Part shown: piece by piece, positions 44,629 to 54,419 of the stretch
Position numbering within the stretch: the stretch's first letter is position 1
Layout: every line of letters starts with the position of its first letter
The notes under the pieces: model-generated
Databases searched by the model: none
What the model was told of the DNA's origin: nothing
What the model saw: only the letters and a program-made list of their open reading frames with translations
Translations under genes and position numbers: made by a program
From: Lentisphaerota bacterium
GTDB lineage: Bacteria > Verrucomicrobiota > Lentisphaeria > Victivallales > Victivallaceae
Assembly: GCA_015061725.1 (NCBI GenBank)
Contig: SUVX01000008.1
Span: forward strand, 1-64,000
Length of the DNA stretch: 64,000 nucleotides
Direction of reading: 5' to 3'

Positions 44629-45552
44629 ATGCCTCTTGAAAAAATCTTTCTTACCGGCGGAACCGGATTTTTCGGAAAAAGCATACTTGATATGCTCAAA
44701 TCAGGATTCCGCAAAAACACAGAATTTGTCATTCTTTCGCGTGATCCTGAAAAATTTTTGCGGGAATATCCTGAGTATGCGGAACTTTGCAACGTGCGCT
44801 TTGTTGCGGGGGATGTGCGGGACTTTCCTTTTTTTGAGGAAAAATTTGACAGTATCATCCATGCGGCGACACCGGCGGTAACGACGTTGCAGCCGGGAGA
44901 AATGCGCTCCATTATCATTGACGGCACAAAACATGTACTCTCTTTTGCCCGGTTCTGCGGCGCAAAAAAGATTCTTTTTACAAGTTCCGGTGCCGTGTAT
45001 GGACCTCTGCCGCCTGGAATGACTTGTGTTTCTGAGGACTTTTCATGCAATCCTGTTACGGAATACGGTATCGCCAAACTCGAAGCTGAAAAAATGTGCC
45101 TGTCTTCAGGAATTTCCACCCGCATTGCCCGGTGTTTTGCTTTTACCGGACCGCGATTGAATCTTGATATCCACTTCGCCATCGGCAACTTCATCCGCAA
45201 CGGACTGGATCATAAAGATATTATCATCAAGGGAGACGGCACACCTTTCAGGTCTTATCTTTACGCTGATGATCTTGTCCGCTGGCTGTTTGCGATTTAC
45301 GATTGCGATATTGAAAACGCTGTTTTCAACGTCGGGTCTCCGGAGGGAATTTCCATTGCCGATCTTGCCCGGCAAATTTCCGCACATTTTACTCCTTCTC
45401 CGCAGGTGAAAGTTCTCGGAATCCCTGTTCCGGGCGCGCCGCCGCAAATTTATGTTCCTGATGTGGAAAAAATTCAGAAAACTCTGGGCGTTGTGATGGA
45501 AAACAACTTGCAGCAGAGTATTGAAAAAACAATTTTATCTCACCTTGCTTGA
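44629..45552 (+). CDS. NAD-dependent epimerase/dehydratase
   Basis: 307 residues, extended SDR. LTGGTGFFGKSI (NAD-binding), SSGAVYG (catalytic Ser) and YGIAKLEAEK (Y-x3-K) are complete. It is likely a late CDP-sugar epimerase or reductase in the operon, and could be the C-4 reductase that follows a ThDP step (compare YerF); the exact step is not proven. Separated from gtrA only by the inserted element. Confidence 0.82.
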   Translation: MPLEKIFLTGGTGFFGKSILDMLKSGFRKNTEFVILSRDPEKFLREYPEYAELCNVRFVAGDVRDFPFFEEKFDSIIHAATPAVTTLQPGEMRSIIIDGTKHVLSFARFCGAKKILFTSSGAVYGPLPPGMTCVSEDFSCNPVTEYGIAKLEAEKMCLSSGISTRIARCFAFTGPRLNLDIHFAIGNFIRNGLDHKDIIIKGDGTPFRSYLYADDLVRWLFAIYDCDIENAVFNVGSPEGISIADLARQISAHFTPSPQVKVLGIPVPGAPPQIYVPDVEKIQKTLGVVMENNLQQSIEKTILSHLA

Positions 45553-45577
45553 CAAGAACGCAATTTGCTGTTATATT
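45549..45577 (+). promoter_or_regulatory. Putative promoter of the LacI gene
   Basis: TTGACA (45549-45554), 17-base spacer, TATATT (45572-45577): near consensus. The stretch TTTGCTGTTATATTA here is identical to 31940-31954 at the ispH promoter. Confidence 0.65.
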
Positions 45578-45630
45578 AAAATCTTAAACGGGTAACCTAT
45601 GTTAGTTGGTTTTGAAGGAAGATTTCAGCA

Positions 45631-46590
45631 ATGGTCAGTATGAAAGAAATCGCGCAGGCTGTCGGAGTGAGCCGTACAACGGTGTCATTTGTCCTCAACG
45701 GCAAGGCGGAAGAGATGAAAATTTCCCGGAGTATGGCTGAGAAAATCCGGCGGACTGCCCGGCGTATGGGGTATATCCGCAACGACTTGGTCCGTTCCGT
45801 CATCACGGGTGAAAGCTGTTCGATAGCGGTTTTGACCATGAGTAAAAACTATATGCTCCCCGCAATTTTCGGATTCATCGAAGAAGCGCACGCCTGTAAC
45901 TATCATGTGAATCTTATTCCGGTACACGAACGTGATATCAATGCGGCACTGACCCGGGCGGTCGCATTCCGTCCGGCGGGGATCTGTGTGATGACATCTG
46001 ACTTTAATTATCAGGATATCGATCCTGTTTTTCACCGTCTGGATATTCCCGCTATCGGACTCGGTATACACTCCGGACGTATGAATTTTGATCAGAAAAT
46101 GTCCTCGCGCGCCGGAACGGAGCATTTGCTTTCTCTCGGACACAAAAAGATTTTTTATGTGGCGGGACACAGTGCGATCGGTTCCGAAAGACGGCAGGGG
46201 TATATTGATGCCATGACAGAATGCGGTCTTGAGTGCTGTGTCGCCGTTCCGGAGGATTTTGAAACTGTTGATGAACTGCTGGATGAAATCATTTCAAGAA
46301 AAGTGACTGCCGTTCAGTGCTTTAATGATTATTGTGCATTGCAGTTGCTTCAGAGCTGCTTTCGGCGCAGAATGTTTGTTCCGGAGTGTTTTTCTCTGCT
46401 GGGATTCGGAAACATCCCTGCCGGAGAATGGTCAACGCCCGCCCTCTCAACAGTCGATGAACCTTATCACGAAACGGGGATCCTTATGTTCAAACGTATG
46501 CGGGATCTGATCAAATACGGTCGTGAACAGGATTACGGACTTATTTGCGGAAATGTTATTCAGCGGGAAACAACTGTTTCTCTGTATTGA
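45631..46590 (+). CDS. LacI-family transcriptional regulator
   Basis: 319 residues. N-terminal helix-turn-helix SMKEIAQAVGVSRTTVSFVL and hinge, then a periplasmic-binding-protein-like sugar domain (GTEHLLSLGHKKIFYVAGHS). It is followed by carbohydrate genes and likely represses them; the effector is unknown. Confidence 0.92.
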   Translation: MVSMKEIAQAVGVSRTTVSFVLNGKAEEMKISRSMAEKIRRTARRMGYIRNDLVRSVITGESCSIAVLTMSKNYMLPAIFGFIEEAHACNYHVNLIPVHERDINAALTRAVAFRPAGICVMTSDFNYQDIDPVFHRLDIPAIGLGIHSGRMNFDQKMSSRAGTEHLLSLGHKKIFYVAGHSAIGSERRQGYIDAMTECGLECCVAVPEDFETVDELLDEIISRKVTAVQCFNDYCALQLLQSCFRRRMFVPECFSLLGFGNIPAGEWSTPALSTVDEPYHETGILMFKRMRDLIKYGREQDYGLICGNVIQRETTVSLY

Positions 46591-46607
46591 TAAAAAAGGA
46601 ATAAAAA

Positions 46608-47171
46608 ATGACGGTCAAAAAAATTTTTCTGTCGGCAGTTCTGCTTTTTGCGGCGGCATTTTGTCTTGCCGCCAACGAGCGCGCACTGATTGCGCAGGGG
46701 CAGAAACTTGAACGCGCAAGAAAGTATGCCGAAGCGGTGGCATTTTATGACAAAGCCGTCCGCGAAAATCCGAAACTTTCTGTCAATACACAGCGTTTCT
46801 TTCTCAACCGCTGCGGTTATTGGGAAAGGGATGTCCGTAAAAAGATGGATTTTTTCCGCCGTGCCTGTCTGATCAAAAGCCGGAACGCTACCGAAAATTA
46901 CCGCACCTGTCTGTGGCTGGGCGGCTGTTACCGGCAGTTCAGCCTGTCAAAAGCGCTCGGATATTTTCAGAATATGCATAATATCAAAGAGATACACCCT
47001 TCTCTGATTTATCAGGGGAATATGGAAATCGGCAAAGTTTATGAGCAGTTCGGCAAAAAAGATCTTGCCGTTGCCGCCTATAAACGCGCACTTGCCGCCG
47101 GAAAAAGTATTACTTACAAATATAACTACTCCGCCGCCGAAAAAGCTCTGGCGCGGTTGAAGCAGAAATAA
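46608..47171 (+). CDS. TPR-like exported protein
   Basis: 187 residues. Signal peptide (KKIFLSAVLLFAAAFCLAAN), then TPR-type helix pairs (LERARKYAEAVAFYDKAVRE and EQFGKKDLAVAAYKRALAAG). Probably periplasmic, binding partner unknown. It lies 15 bases before a DUF4838 gene. Confidence 0.75.
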   Translation: MTVKKIFLSAVLLFAAAFCLAANERALIAQGQKLERARKYAEAVAFYDKAVRENPKLSVNTQRFFLNRCGYWERDVRKKMDFFRRACLIKSRNATENYRTCLWLGGCYRQFSLSKALGYFQNMHNIKEIHPSLIYQGNMEIGKVYEQFGKKDLAVAAYKRALAAGKSITYKYNYSAAEKALARLKQK

Positions 47172-47185
47172 GGAGAAATATTTTT

Positions 47186-49537
47186 ATGAAATTACGTTTT
47201 GTTTTTATGCTTGCCGCGTTGGCATTTGTGCCGCAGATGGTGTCGGCTCTGACTTTTTCTGATGCGGATATCGTCATCCCTGAAAGACCCTCTGCCTATA
47301 TCCGTTTCTGTGCTGAGGAACTTTCAAAACACCTGAAAATGATTACGGGCGGCAAGTTTGTTATCACCTCCCGTCCGCAGAATAAAGTGCGGATCTATCC
47401 CGGCAAAGTCCCGCCGGGAAAAGATGTGAAAAAACTTGAACGCGATGCATTCTATACCGGAGTTGTCGGCAACGAAATCTTTATTGCCGGAAAGGATACT
47501 GTTTCAACAGTCAATCCGGTTGCCATGAGTATCACCCCGCAATCAAAGGGAACGCTTGCCGGTGTGCATACCTTTCTTGAAGAGGCGGGTATCCGCTGGC
47601 TGGCGCCGGGAGATCACAATACTTTTGCTTATAAAAAGAAAAGTATCACCATTCCCGACGGTGTCAGAGTCAATACGCCTGTTTTTGAAGAACGAACCAT
47701 CTGCGATCACTATAATTTTGCCGCCAATTTCAACAGAATGGATGGACTTGAATATCAGAAAAGCGGTAAAAATATTGAATCTCCGCTGTGGTATATCCGT
47801 CTGCGCTGCAATTACAGCAGCCGTCTCCGCGGTGTGCATACCGAGCAGTTCCTTGAACTTGGCAGACTGTGGGGAAAGAAGTATCCCGAACGCTTTCAGC
47901 TGGATAAGGACGGCAAGCGCAATACCCGTTATCTCTGCTGGACCGATCCTGAAGTTGCCAAAATGTGGGAGCGTGCCGCTGATGCTTTTCTCGGCGGAAA
48001 GTCCCCGGCCGCCGCTGGACTGCCGCACATCAAATCCTGGCGCGGACAGAATCTGCCGGATACCTTTATGATTGAACCCATGGACCACGGTTTGACCAAT
48101 GACGGCCGCTGCCGCTGTGACCGCTGCAACGCTTTCAGAAAAAAATATCCCTGTGAAGATGACAGTGAGATTATGTGGCAGGTGATTGCGCCCATCGCTG
48201 AAAAAATGCAGAAAAAGTATCCCGGAAAATACATCTCAACTTCAGCTTATCCTCCGATGCGGCACGTTCCCCAAACGGTGAAAATCCCCTCCAATATCCG
48301 TATGCGGCTCTGTCTGCCCGGACCCAAGACGGTTGCTGTTCCCGCACAGTTCAAAAAGGATTTGAATGAAATCAAAAAGTGGAGCAAAATTGTCGGCAAA
48401 GATAATGTTGCCATCTGGACTTATCAGTGCGAAATCCACGGACGCAAACTGCCCGGACCTCCTGAAATGTATCCCGGATTGTTTGCTGAATATGCCCGTG
48501 CCGTTGCTCCGTACTGTTCGGGTGTATTCCACGAATCACACGGCTTGAGTTTTACCTACAAACTGCTGGATACCTATTTACAGGCGAAACTCTTGTGGGA
48601 TCCCAAGGCGGATTATAAGGCTTTGAGAAAAGAATTTTTCACTCTGTATTACGGTCCTGCCGCCAAAGATATGGAAAAACTCTATGACCGCTTCGATGCC
48701 AACTGGAAAAAATACTGGGTTGCTGCGGATAAACTCAAATCCAGCGCCGCCGATCTGGGTACCGGCAAGGGCGGTGCGGAACGCCGCAAACTTGTCTGGA
48801 GCAAGGTTTATTCCGCCAATGAAATGAATACTTTGGATAAAATTTTATCCCAAGCTGCCCGTGCCGCTGCGGGAAAACCCGTTTACAGCAAACGTGTTCA
48901 ACTGTGCCGCAGATTCATTTTTGACATCATGACTGCGGAGCGCCGCGATGTCATGAATTTGAGCGAATCCGCGCCGACTGTTCCGTTGAATGCGAATTTG
49001 TGGCGCAATCAGAAAGTGTGGCGTTTTGTTTCCGCGCACCGCGACAACACGAAGATCACCGCAGGCGCAATGTGTCAGGTGCGCCTGGAGCGCGGCATTT
49101 TCACCGCACGTCTTGAGGTGGATGAGCCCCGTAAAAAGGATATCAAAATCACGCCCTCTTATCAGAACGGCAACATGGAGCTCTGGCGCGATTCCTGTAT
49201 CGAGTTTTATTTTTATACGCCTGAAACAAATACCCTGCACCACTTTATCGTCAATATGGCGGGCAAAGTCAGCTGTGTGAAAGTTTCTCCGCAGAAAACG
49301 GAGTGGGTGACACTTCCGGCTGTAAAAATTGCCGTCAGCAATACCCGCCGCGGTTATGTGGTTGAATTGACCATGCCCGTCAATGCCCTCGGCGGCAAGG
49401 CAGAAACCATGCGTTTCAACGTCACGCGTGAACGGAATTTCAAAAAGGGTCTTTCTGAATACACGACCATGAGCCCCGGCGCACTTTCGGGCAACTGGGA
49501 AAATCCCGAATGCTTCGCCCGCTTCTCTCTGAAATAA
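47186..49537 (+). CDS. Secreted DUF4838 protein with C-terminal CBM9-like domain
   Basis: 783 residues. Signal peptide (RFVFMLAALAFVPQMVSA), an N-terminal alpha-glucuronidase-like domain (FCAEELSKHLKMITGGKFVI), the DUF4838 TIM-barrel part (RCDRCNAFRKK with a Cys pair, then VFHESHGLSF), and a C-terminal CBM9-like domain (RDSCIEFYFYTPETNTLHHF). The family is common in Lentisphaerota; the substrate is unknown. Regulated perhaps by the LacI upstream. Confidence 0.82.
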   Translation: MKLRFVFMLAALAFVPQMVSALTFSDADIVIPERPSAYIRFCAEELSKHLKMITGGKFVITSRPQNKVRIYPGKVPPGKDVKKLERDAFYTGVVGNEIFIAGKDTVSTVNPVAMSITPQSKGTLAGVHTFLEEAGIRWLAPGDHNTFAYKKKSITIPDGVRVNTPVFEERTICDHYNFAANFNRMDGLEYQKSGKNIESPLWYIRLRCNYSSRLRGVHTEQFLELGRLWGKKYPERFQLDKDGKRNTRYLCWTDPEVAKMWERAADAFLGGKSPAAAGLPHIKSWRGQNLPDTFMIEPMDHGLTNDGRCRCDRCNAFRKKYPCEDDSEIMWQVIAPIAEKMQKKYPGKYISTSAYPPMRHVPQTVKIPSNIRMRLCLPGPKTVAVPAQFKKDLNEIKKWSKIVGKDNVAIWTYQCEIHGRKLPGPPEMYPGLFAEYARAVAPYCSGVFHESHGLSFTYKLLDTYLQAKLLWDPKADYKALRKEFFTLYYGPAAKDMEKLYDRFDANWKKYWVAADKLKSSAADLGTGKGGAERRKLVWSKVYSANEMNTLDKILSQAARAAAGKPVYSKRVQLCRRFIFDIMTAERRDVMNLSESAPTVPLNANLWRNQKVWRFVSAHRDNTKITAGAMCQVRLERGIFTARLEVDEPRKKDIKITPSYQNGNMELWRDSCIEFYFYTPETNTLHHFIVNMAGKVSCVKVSPQKTEWVTLPAVKIAVSNTRRGYVVELTMPVNALGGKAETMRFNVTRERNFKKGLSEYTTMSPGALSGNWENPECFARFSLK

Positions 49538-49572
49538 TCCGCCTCTGTTCCTGATAAGGGCGGATGGGAATC

Positions 49573-49626
49573 GGGGGGAGGCGAAAAACTTTTTTTCACG
49601 GGAAAAAAAGTTTTTCGCCTCCCCCC
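49573..49626 (+). terminator. Long perfect hairpin, 25-base arms
   Basis: Arms starting GGGGGGAGGCGAAAAAC pair perfectly across ACGG (49598-49601). It is 36 bases past the DUF4838 stop and would terminate it. Same family as 27292-27345. Confidence 0.7.
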
Positions 49627-49709
49627 AACCCCCCCACCACTTTTCAAAAAAAGCGGAGTATTTTGTTGAGGGTATTATTGTCTCAGCTGGATATTTATTT
49701 TTCCCTTGT

Positions 49710-49734
49710 CCTCCGTAGCCTTGTGCGAAGGAGG
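49710..49734. repeat. Short interspersed palindromic repeat, copy 2
   Basis: CCTCCGTAGCCTTGTGC...GAAGGAGG. Its reverse complement matches the copy at 1247-1272 (TCCTTCGC...GCTACGGA). CTTCAC-rich sequence follows at 49736-49776, like the 339-480 stretch. Confidence 0.6.
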
Positions 49735-49813
49735 AACTTCTTCACTGCAAAACGGACGTTTTGCAACTTCACATCTCATGGTGGGATATTTTTATGTGTT
49801 TTCAGAAATGTGC

Positions 49814-50461
49814 TTATTTTACTGCTTTGATTGCAATTTGAACCAGTTCCGCAAAGTTTTTGACGGACCATGTCGGAACGGCGTTGTCAAGGAATCCGAA
49901 ACCGTATTGACAGAAAATACTTGAAACTCCGGCAGCGTTGGCGGCGTTGATATCCGTGTGATTGTCTCCGGCAATCAGGGCATTTTCTTTTGCAATGCTG
50001 TATTTTTCAAGCAAATACAAGAAAGCATCCGGCGCGGGTTTCAGGGGAAAATGTCCGCCGCCGATGTTGTCGCACAAAAGCGGCATGACACCCAGTCCCG
50101 TTAAGATTTTCTCTCCGACGACCTGAGGCTTGTTGCTGACGACGGCAAGAAGAAATCCTGCTTTTGAAAGTTCCTTGAGTCCCTCAAGCACGCCGGGGTA
50201 AAGAAAGGTGTTGTGCAGAGGATCTGCCGCATAATTTTCTGTCATTTTTTTGACTGCTTCTTCAATGGGACACGGCAATACCACATCCGCACAGGAGCGT
50301 TCCAGCAGTTTTTTTGCGCCGTCGCCGGTGAAACTGGTGATTACATCTTCGGGCAGTGGCGCAAAACCGTATTGCTGACGGGTGACGTTGACTGAATTGG
50401 CAATCCCGCCGACGGAGTTGATGAGAGTCCCGTCAAGGTCAAACATAATGATTTTTTTCAT
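49814..50461 (-). CDS. HAD-family phosphatase (phosphoglycolate phosphatase-like)
   Basis: 215 residues. Catalytic FDLDGTLINS, VVSNKP (motif II), K of PLKPAP (motif III), and GDNHTDINAA (motif IV). The cap domain position matches Gph-like enzymes. The substrate is likely 2-phosphoglycolate or a similar small phosphate, not proven. Convergent with the DUF4838 gene. Confidence 0.88.
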   Translation of the reverse strand: MKKIIMFDLDGTLINSVGGIANSVNVTRQQYGFAPLPEDVITSFTGDGAKKLLERSCADVVLPCPIEEAVKKMTENYAADPLHNTFLYPGVLEGLKELSKAGFLLAVVSNKPQVVGEKILTGLGVMPLLCDNIGGGHFPLKPAPDAFLYLLEKYSIAKENALIAGDNHTDINAANAAGVSSIFCQYGFGFLDNAVPTWSVKNFAELVQIAIKAVK

Positions 50462-50485
50462 GGTATAACTTTCCTTTGATATAAA

Positions 50486-50511
50486 AAAACTCCGGCAGGA
50501 ACCGGAGTTTT
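50486..50511 (-). terminator. Intrinsic terminator
   Basis: AAAACTCCGG and CCGGAGTTTT pair across six bases, with a T-run on the minus strand. It ends the lipoprotein transcript just before the HAD gene. Confidence 0.75.
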
Positions 50512-50527
50512 CAATACAAGATAACGA

Positions 50528-51169
50528 CTACGGAATATCAAATTCAAGATCGGTTTCGTCACCGGACTTGATATCCATCTGCATATCGTGAGATTTGAAC
50601 GGAATCAGGAGGATGGACCAGTTGGTATAACTGGTGCGTGCCATGATGTTGCCGAAGATTTTGACCGGTTTGCGGGTCTTGCTTTCAAGTACCGTGAAAC
50701 CGAACTTGCCGTATCCTGAACGGGTCAGTTTCTGGAACAGCGGCAGTTCCGGAATCGCAACGTTGAGAGAGGTATCCGGAATCGGAATGGGCAGCTGCGG
50801 AAGTCCGATGGTGAACTTGGTGGTATCCGTTGCCAGCACGCCGCAGAGGATCTGAATCAGAATATCAGAATCTTTGGCATCGCGGGAAACGATCACGCCG
50901 TTTTTGGCAAGCTGCTTTTCAAAAACACCCTGCACATAGGGTTTGTCAACCTGAGGAGCCAGGTAGTCGTACTCAATAAAGGCTTTTTTGCCGGCAAACT
51001 CGCTGAAATCAGCACGTCCGAGACCCAGGTCAACGACACCGGAAAGCAGCATCTGTTCGACGGCGGAGCGTCCTGTTTCAGTAATACGCGGACTGGTACA
51101 GCCGCTGAAGACGAATGCTGCAACCAGAGCGCAGAGCATAACCGGAACAAATTTCAGAAAACTTTTCAT
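50528..51169 (-). CDS. Lipoprotein, DUF6655-like
   Basis: 213 residues from ATG 51169. Signal FVPVMLCALVAAFVFSGC with a lipobox ending in Cys. SPRITETGRSAVEQ follows the pattern of a PVC-type lipoprotein family (similar to DUF6655, from memory). A beta-rich body ends DIKSGDETDLEFDIP. Function unknown. Confidence 0.7.
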   Translation of the reverse strand: MKSFLKFVPVMLCALVAAFVFSGCTSPRITETGRSAVEQMLLSGVVDLGLGRADFSEFAGKKAFIEYDYLAPQVDKPYVQGVFEKQLAKNGVIVSRDAKDSDILIQILCGVLATDTTKFTIGLPQLPIPIPDTSLNVAIPELPLFQKLTRSGYGKFGFTVLESKTRKPVKIFGNIMARTSYTNWSILLIPFKSHDMQMDIKSGDETDLEFDIP

Positions 51170-51300
51170 TGTAATTCCCCACATTTTATTGTAATTATTT
51201 ATAAATGGTTTTACATTACACCCGAAATAACAGGAAATATAAAATACAACATCGGCAGATGATTTACAAGTATTTATGAAGAATATTTTTAAAAAAGCTC

Positions 51301-52155
51301 TTACTGCCGCAGCATTTTGCGGTATTGTCCCGGCGTTATGCCGGTGCATTGCTTGAAGACTCTGATAAAATGACTGGCATCATAAAAGCCGGTATCCAGG
51401 GCAATTTGCGAGATGGTATCGCGGGAATTTTCAAGAATGCGCCGTGCCTGTTCAATGCGGTAACGTGTCAGGTACTCTATGGGTCCCTGTCCGATGGTGC
51501 GCTGCATAAATTCATTGAGGTAATTGACTGACACATTGGCAACACGGGCAAGCCGGAGCAGAGAAAGATCTTCGTGATAATGTTCTGAAATAAAGTTAAA
51601 GAGCGCACTCAACTGCAAATCATTGTGCGTGCCTGAGAGTCCCTCCGGCGTGCCTTTATCCAGCGCAAAGAGCAGCAGACGGATAAACTGCGCCTTGCGG
51701 AGCATGCCGCTGTAAGAGGTGTTTTTCTGACATTCTTCGGCAAGTTCATCAAACATCGTATCCAATTCCGCTGCGGCGGCAAGAGGAAAACTCAACTTTT
51801 TTTCTTTCAGATCTCCCGGCGTACACCAGTGTTTGAAAACGGCGTTTTTCAGGAGTATTTCCTGTTCTTCTTTTCCGAGAATATCAGGCGAAAACAGCAG
51901 GGTATCGTGTGACAGGTTGCCTGAAATCGAAAATTCATGCGTATCCCCGGGCGCGAAAACATAAAAATCTCCCCTTAGAACAGGATAATGACGGTTGTTG
52001 ATGTAACAGCATGCCGCCCCGCTGCGGATATACATGATCTCCATACAGTCGTGGGTGTGTGCCTCTTCGGGTCTGGTTCTGCGTTTGACGTGCTCCACCC
52101 AGACAGGAGGGGCTCCCTCGTTTTTTACATAGTTTTTTATGCTGTAATGCTTCAT
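51301..52155 (-). CDS. AraC-family regulator with cupin-like sensor
   Basis: 284 residues from ATG 52155. N-terminal sugar-sensing domain (THDCMEIMYIRSGAACCYIN) and two C-terminal helix-turn-helix motifs (LSLLRLARVANVSVNYLNEF, TISQIALDTGFYDASHFIRV). It is divergent from the hydrolase-like gene at 52347 and likely activates it. Confidence 0.88.
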   Translation of the reverse strand: MKHYSIKNYVKNEGAPPVWVEHVKRRTRPEEAHTHDCMEIMYIRSGAACCYINNRHYPVLRGDFYVFAPGDTHEFSISGNLSHDTLLFSPDILGKEEQEILLKNAVFKHWCTPGDLKEKKLSFPLAAAAELDTMFDELAEECQKNTSYSGMLRKAQFIRLLLFALDKGTPEGLSGTHNDLQLSALFNFISEHYHEDLSLLRLARVANVSVNYLNEFMQRTIGQGPIEYLTRYRIEQARRILENSRDTISQIALDTGFYDASHFIRVFKQCTGITPGQYRKMLRQ

Positions 52156-52346
52156 TGTTTTTATCCTGTATGACCGTGTGACAATTATACTATATTGCTG
52201 ATAAACAGAATTTTCAAGTTTGTATGTAATTATCCTTGAAAAATACAATTTTTTCTTTTTTTTGTGCTATGTGTTCAACGGAAATTCGGGTATATTTATG
52301 AATGAAACAATAAATCATGACAAAAAAAACTCCACAGGAGGACCGC

Positions 52347-54407
52347 ATGAATAAAAAGATTTTAACGGGAAAATCCGGTACTTTGTTTCTGGATGCGCGG
52401 GGCAGGATTACCGGACTTGTCCGCAATGATGTTGATGTTGCTGCCAAAGCCGATACGGCATTTATACTCGGATTCAGAGATGAAAAACGTGATCCTGTAA
52501 TCCTTGATGACAGTGCTTTTGAACATTGCAGCGTTGAAGATAAAGGGGACGTTACCGTTTATACTTACACCGGCAACAGTTATAAACTTGAAGTTTCTGT
52601 TGAAGTTGCTTCAACGGATGCGGGGTTTGTCTTTACGCCCGAAATACGGAATATCCCTGAAAATCTGCCGCTTGAATGGGTGGATGCGCCGGCGGTCTGC
52701 GTGAAGAAAAACGGTTTTATTCTGTGGCCCCGCTGCGAGGGTGTTCTGATCGATTCTTCTGACCGGCGCGAAAACTACGGCGCCTGGCATTGGGCGGGAT
52801 TTGTGGATACTTATCCCGGCGGATTCTATCCCGGACACTGTCAGATGCAGTTCCTCTGTCATTATGACGAAAGCGGCGAAGGACTTTATTTTGAGGCGGA
52901 TGACAGAACTCACACACTGAAAAACGTGGACTTTGCTCCGGCGGGAGAGGATAAAAGACGCTTTTCTCTGCAGACTTTCTGCGGCGGCAGAGTTGTCAAC
53001 GGCACATACCGCAGTCCTTTCGGTTATATCGTCCGCGGCTTTTCGGGCAACTGGCAGGAGGCTTGTGCCATCTACCGCGAGAGAATCGCTGATGACCCGG
53101 TGCTTCCGCAGAAATACGGATACTCTGATGTCGTGAAAAACAGTCCTGTGATTGCGATTTATCCTGTTCAGGGCGAGGGTAAAGACTGCGGAAAAATGAC
53201 AACCAATGAATATTTCCCCTACTGCAATGCTCTGCAGATCGTGGATAAACTTGCTGAGCGTTTTGACAGTAAAATCATGAGTCTTTTAATGCACTGGGAG
53301 GGAACTGCACCGTGGGCGCCGCCCTACGTCTGGCCTCCGCTGGGCGGAGAAGAGATGCTTTCTGAGTTCTGTGATAAACTGCATGAAAAGGGCAATTATC
53401 TTGGCTTGTACTGTTCGGGAACTGCCTGGACACAGCAGAGTCAGATCAACAGTTACTCCTGCGAGAAAAAGTTTGAAGATGAGGGACTTATTCATGAGAT
53501 GATCCGCGGACCGCACGGAGAGATCAAGGCGGTCTCCTGTACCTCTCCCGGCAGTCAGCGTTTCGGATACGATATGTGTATGGCGCGTCCCTGGTGCCGC
53601 CAAACGATCAAGGATGAAATCGCTAAAATCCGGCGTATCAATGTGGATTATATTCAGTTCTTCGATCAGAATATCGGCGGACGTTTTCTGCCCTGTTACT
53701 CCCGCGAACACGGACACCCTGAACATCCCGGCGTCTGGCAGACGGAGGCGATGAAACAGCTTTACGTTGAAAGTATCGCTGAAACAGGCGCGCTTCTCGG
53801 CGCAGAGGCGGCGGGTGCGCTCCCTTATATCAAAGAATTGCCGTTCAGTGATTTGCGGAACAACTTCAACTGGCCCTACGGCGAACCGGTCCCGGCGTAT
53901 GAATTTGTGTTTCATGAATATCTTGTGAATTTTTCGGGCAACCAGTGCGGATTGAATTATCATCTGGATTTGACGGGCTGTCCTGAAAATCTGCTTTACC
54001 GTATTGCCTACGGATTTGCGGCGGGCAATCTGCTTTCTCTGGTATTGAAAGAACAGGGCAAACTGCACTGGGGCTGGGGACTGCCCTGGAGCGATCCGGA
54101 ACCCGACCAGGAAAGTGCGCTTGAACTCATTGCCAATTTGAATGCGATTCGCAAAAAGTATCCGGAGTTCCTCCTCAACGGCAGAATGGAAAAACTTTCT
54201 GTTCCGTTTGAGTGCGGTGAAAGTTTTATTCTTCGCAAAAACGGCGAAAAAATTACCGTTCCCGAAGTCCTTGCCGTTGAGTGGACTGCTCCAGATGGAA
54301 AACGTGCGGTTGTTCTGACCAATTACCACAACCGGAAATCCATCTGTTCCTTCAACGGAAAAACGATTGAACTTGAACCGCTTTGCGCTGTGGTTGAAAA
54401 ATTGTGA
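52347..54407 (+). CDS. TIM-barrel hydrolase-like protein (DUF6259-like)
   Basis: 686 residues from ATG 52347 (GGAGGA upstream). N-terminal beta-sandwich, then a TIM-barrel with MSLLMHWEGTAPWAPPYVWP, DYIQFFDQNIGG and CARP-like blocks resembling DUF6259/GH-type proteins. No signal peptide, so it may be cytoplasmic. Carbohydrate role inferred from the AraC neighbour and the downstream secreted protein. Confidence 0.7.
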   Translation: MNKKILTGKSGTLFLDARGRITGLVRNDVDVAAKADTAFILGFRDEKRDPVILDDSAFEHCSVEDKGDVTVYTYTGNSYKLEVSVEVASTDAGFVFTPEIRNIPENLPLEWVDAPAVCVKKNGFILWPRCEGVLIDSSDRRENYGAWHWAGFVDTYPGGFYPGHCQMQFLCHYDESGEGLYFEADDRTHTLKNVDFAPAGEDKRRFSLQTFCGGRVVNGTYRSPFGYIVRGFSGNWQEACAIYRERIADDPVLPQKYGYSDVVKNSPVIAIYPVQGEGKDCGKMTTNEYFPYCNALQIVDKLAERFDSKIMSLLMHWEGTAPWAPPYVWPPLGGEEMLSEFCDKLHEKGNYLGLYCSGTAWTQQSQINSYSCEKKFEDEGLIHEMIRGPHGEIKAVSCTSPGSQRFGYDMCMARPWCRQTIKDEIAKIRRINVDYIQFFDQNIGGRFLPCYSREHGHPEHPGVWQTEAMKQLYVESIAETGALLGAEAAGALPYIKELPFSDLRNNFNWPYGEPVPAYEFVFHEYLVNFSGNQCGLNYHLDLTGCPENLLYRIAYGFAAGNLLSLVLKEQGKLHWGWGLPWSDPEPDQESALELIANLNAIRKKYPEFLLNGRMEKLSVPFECGESFILRKNGEKITVPEVLAVEWTAPDGKRAVVLTNYHNRKSICSFNGKTIELEPLCAVVEKL

Positions 54408-54419
54408 GGGGGAAATCTT

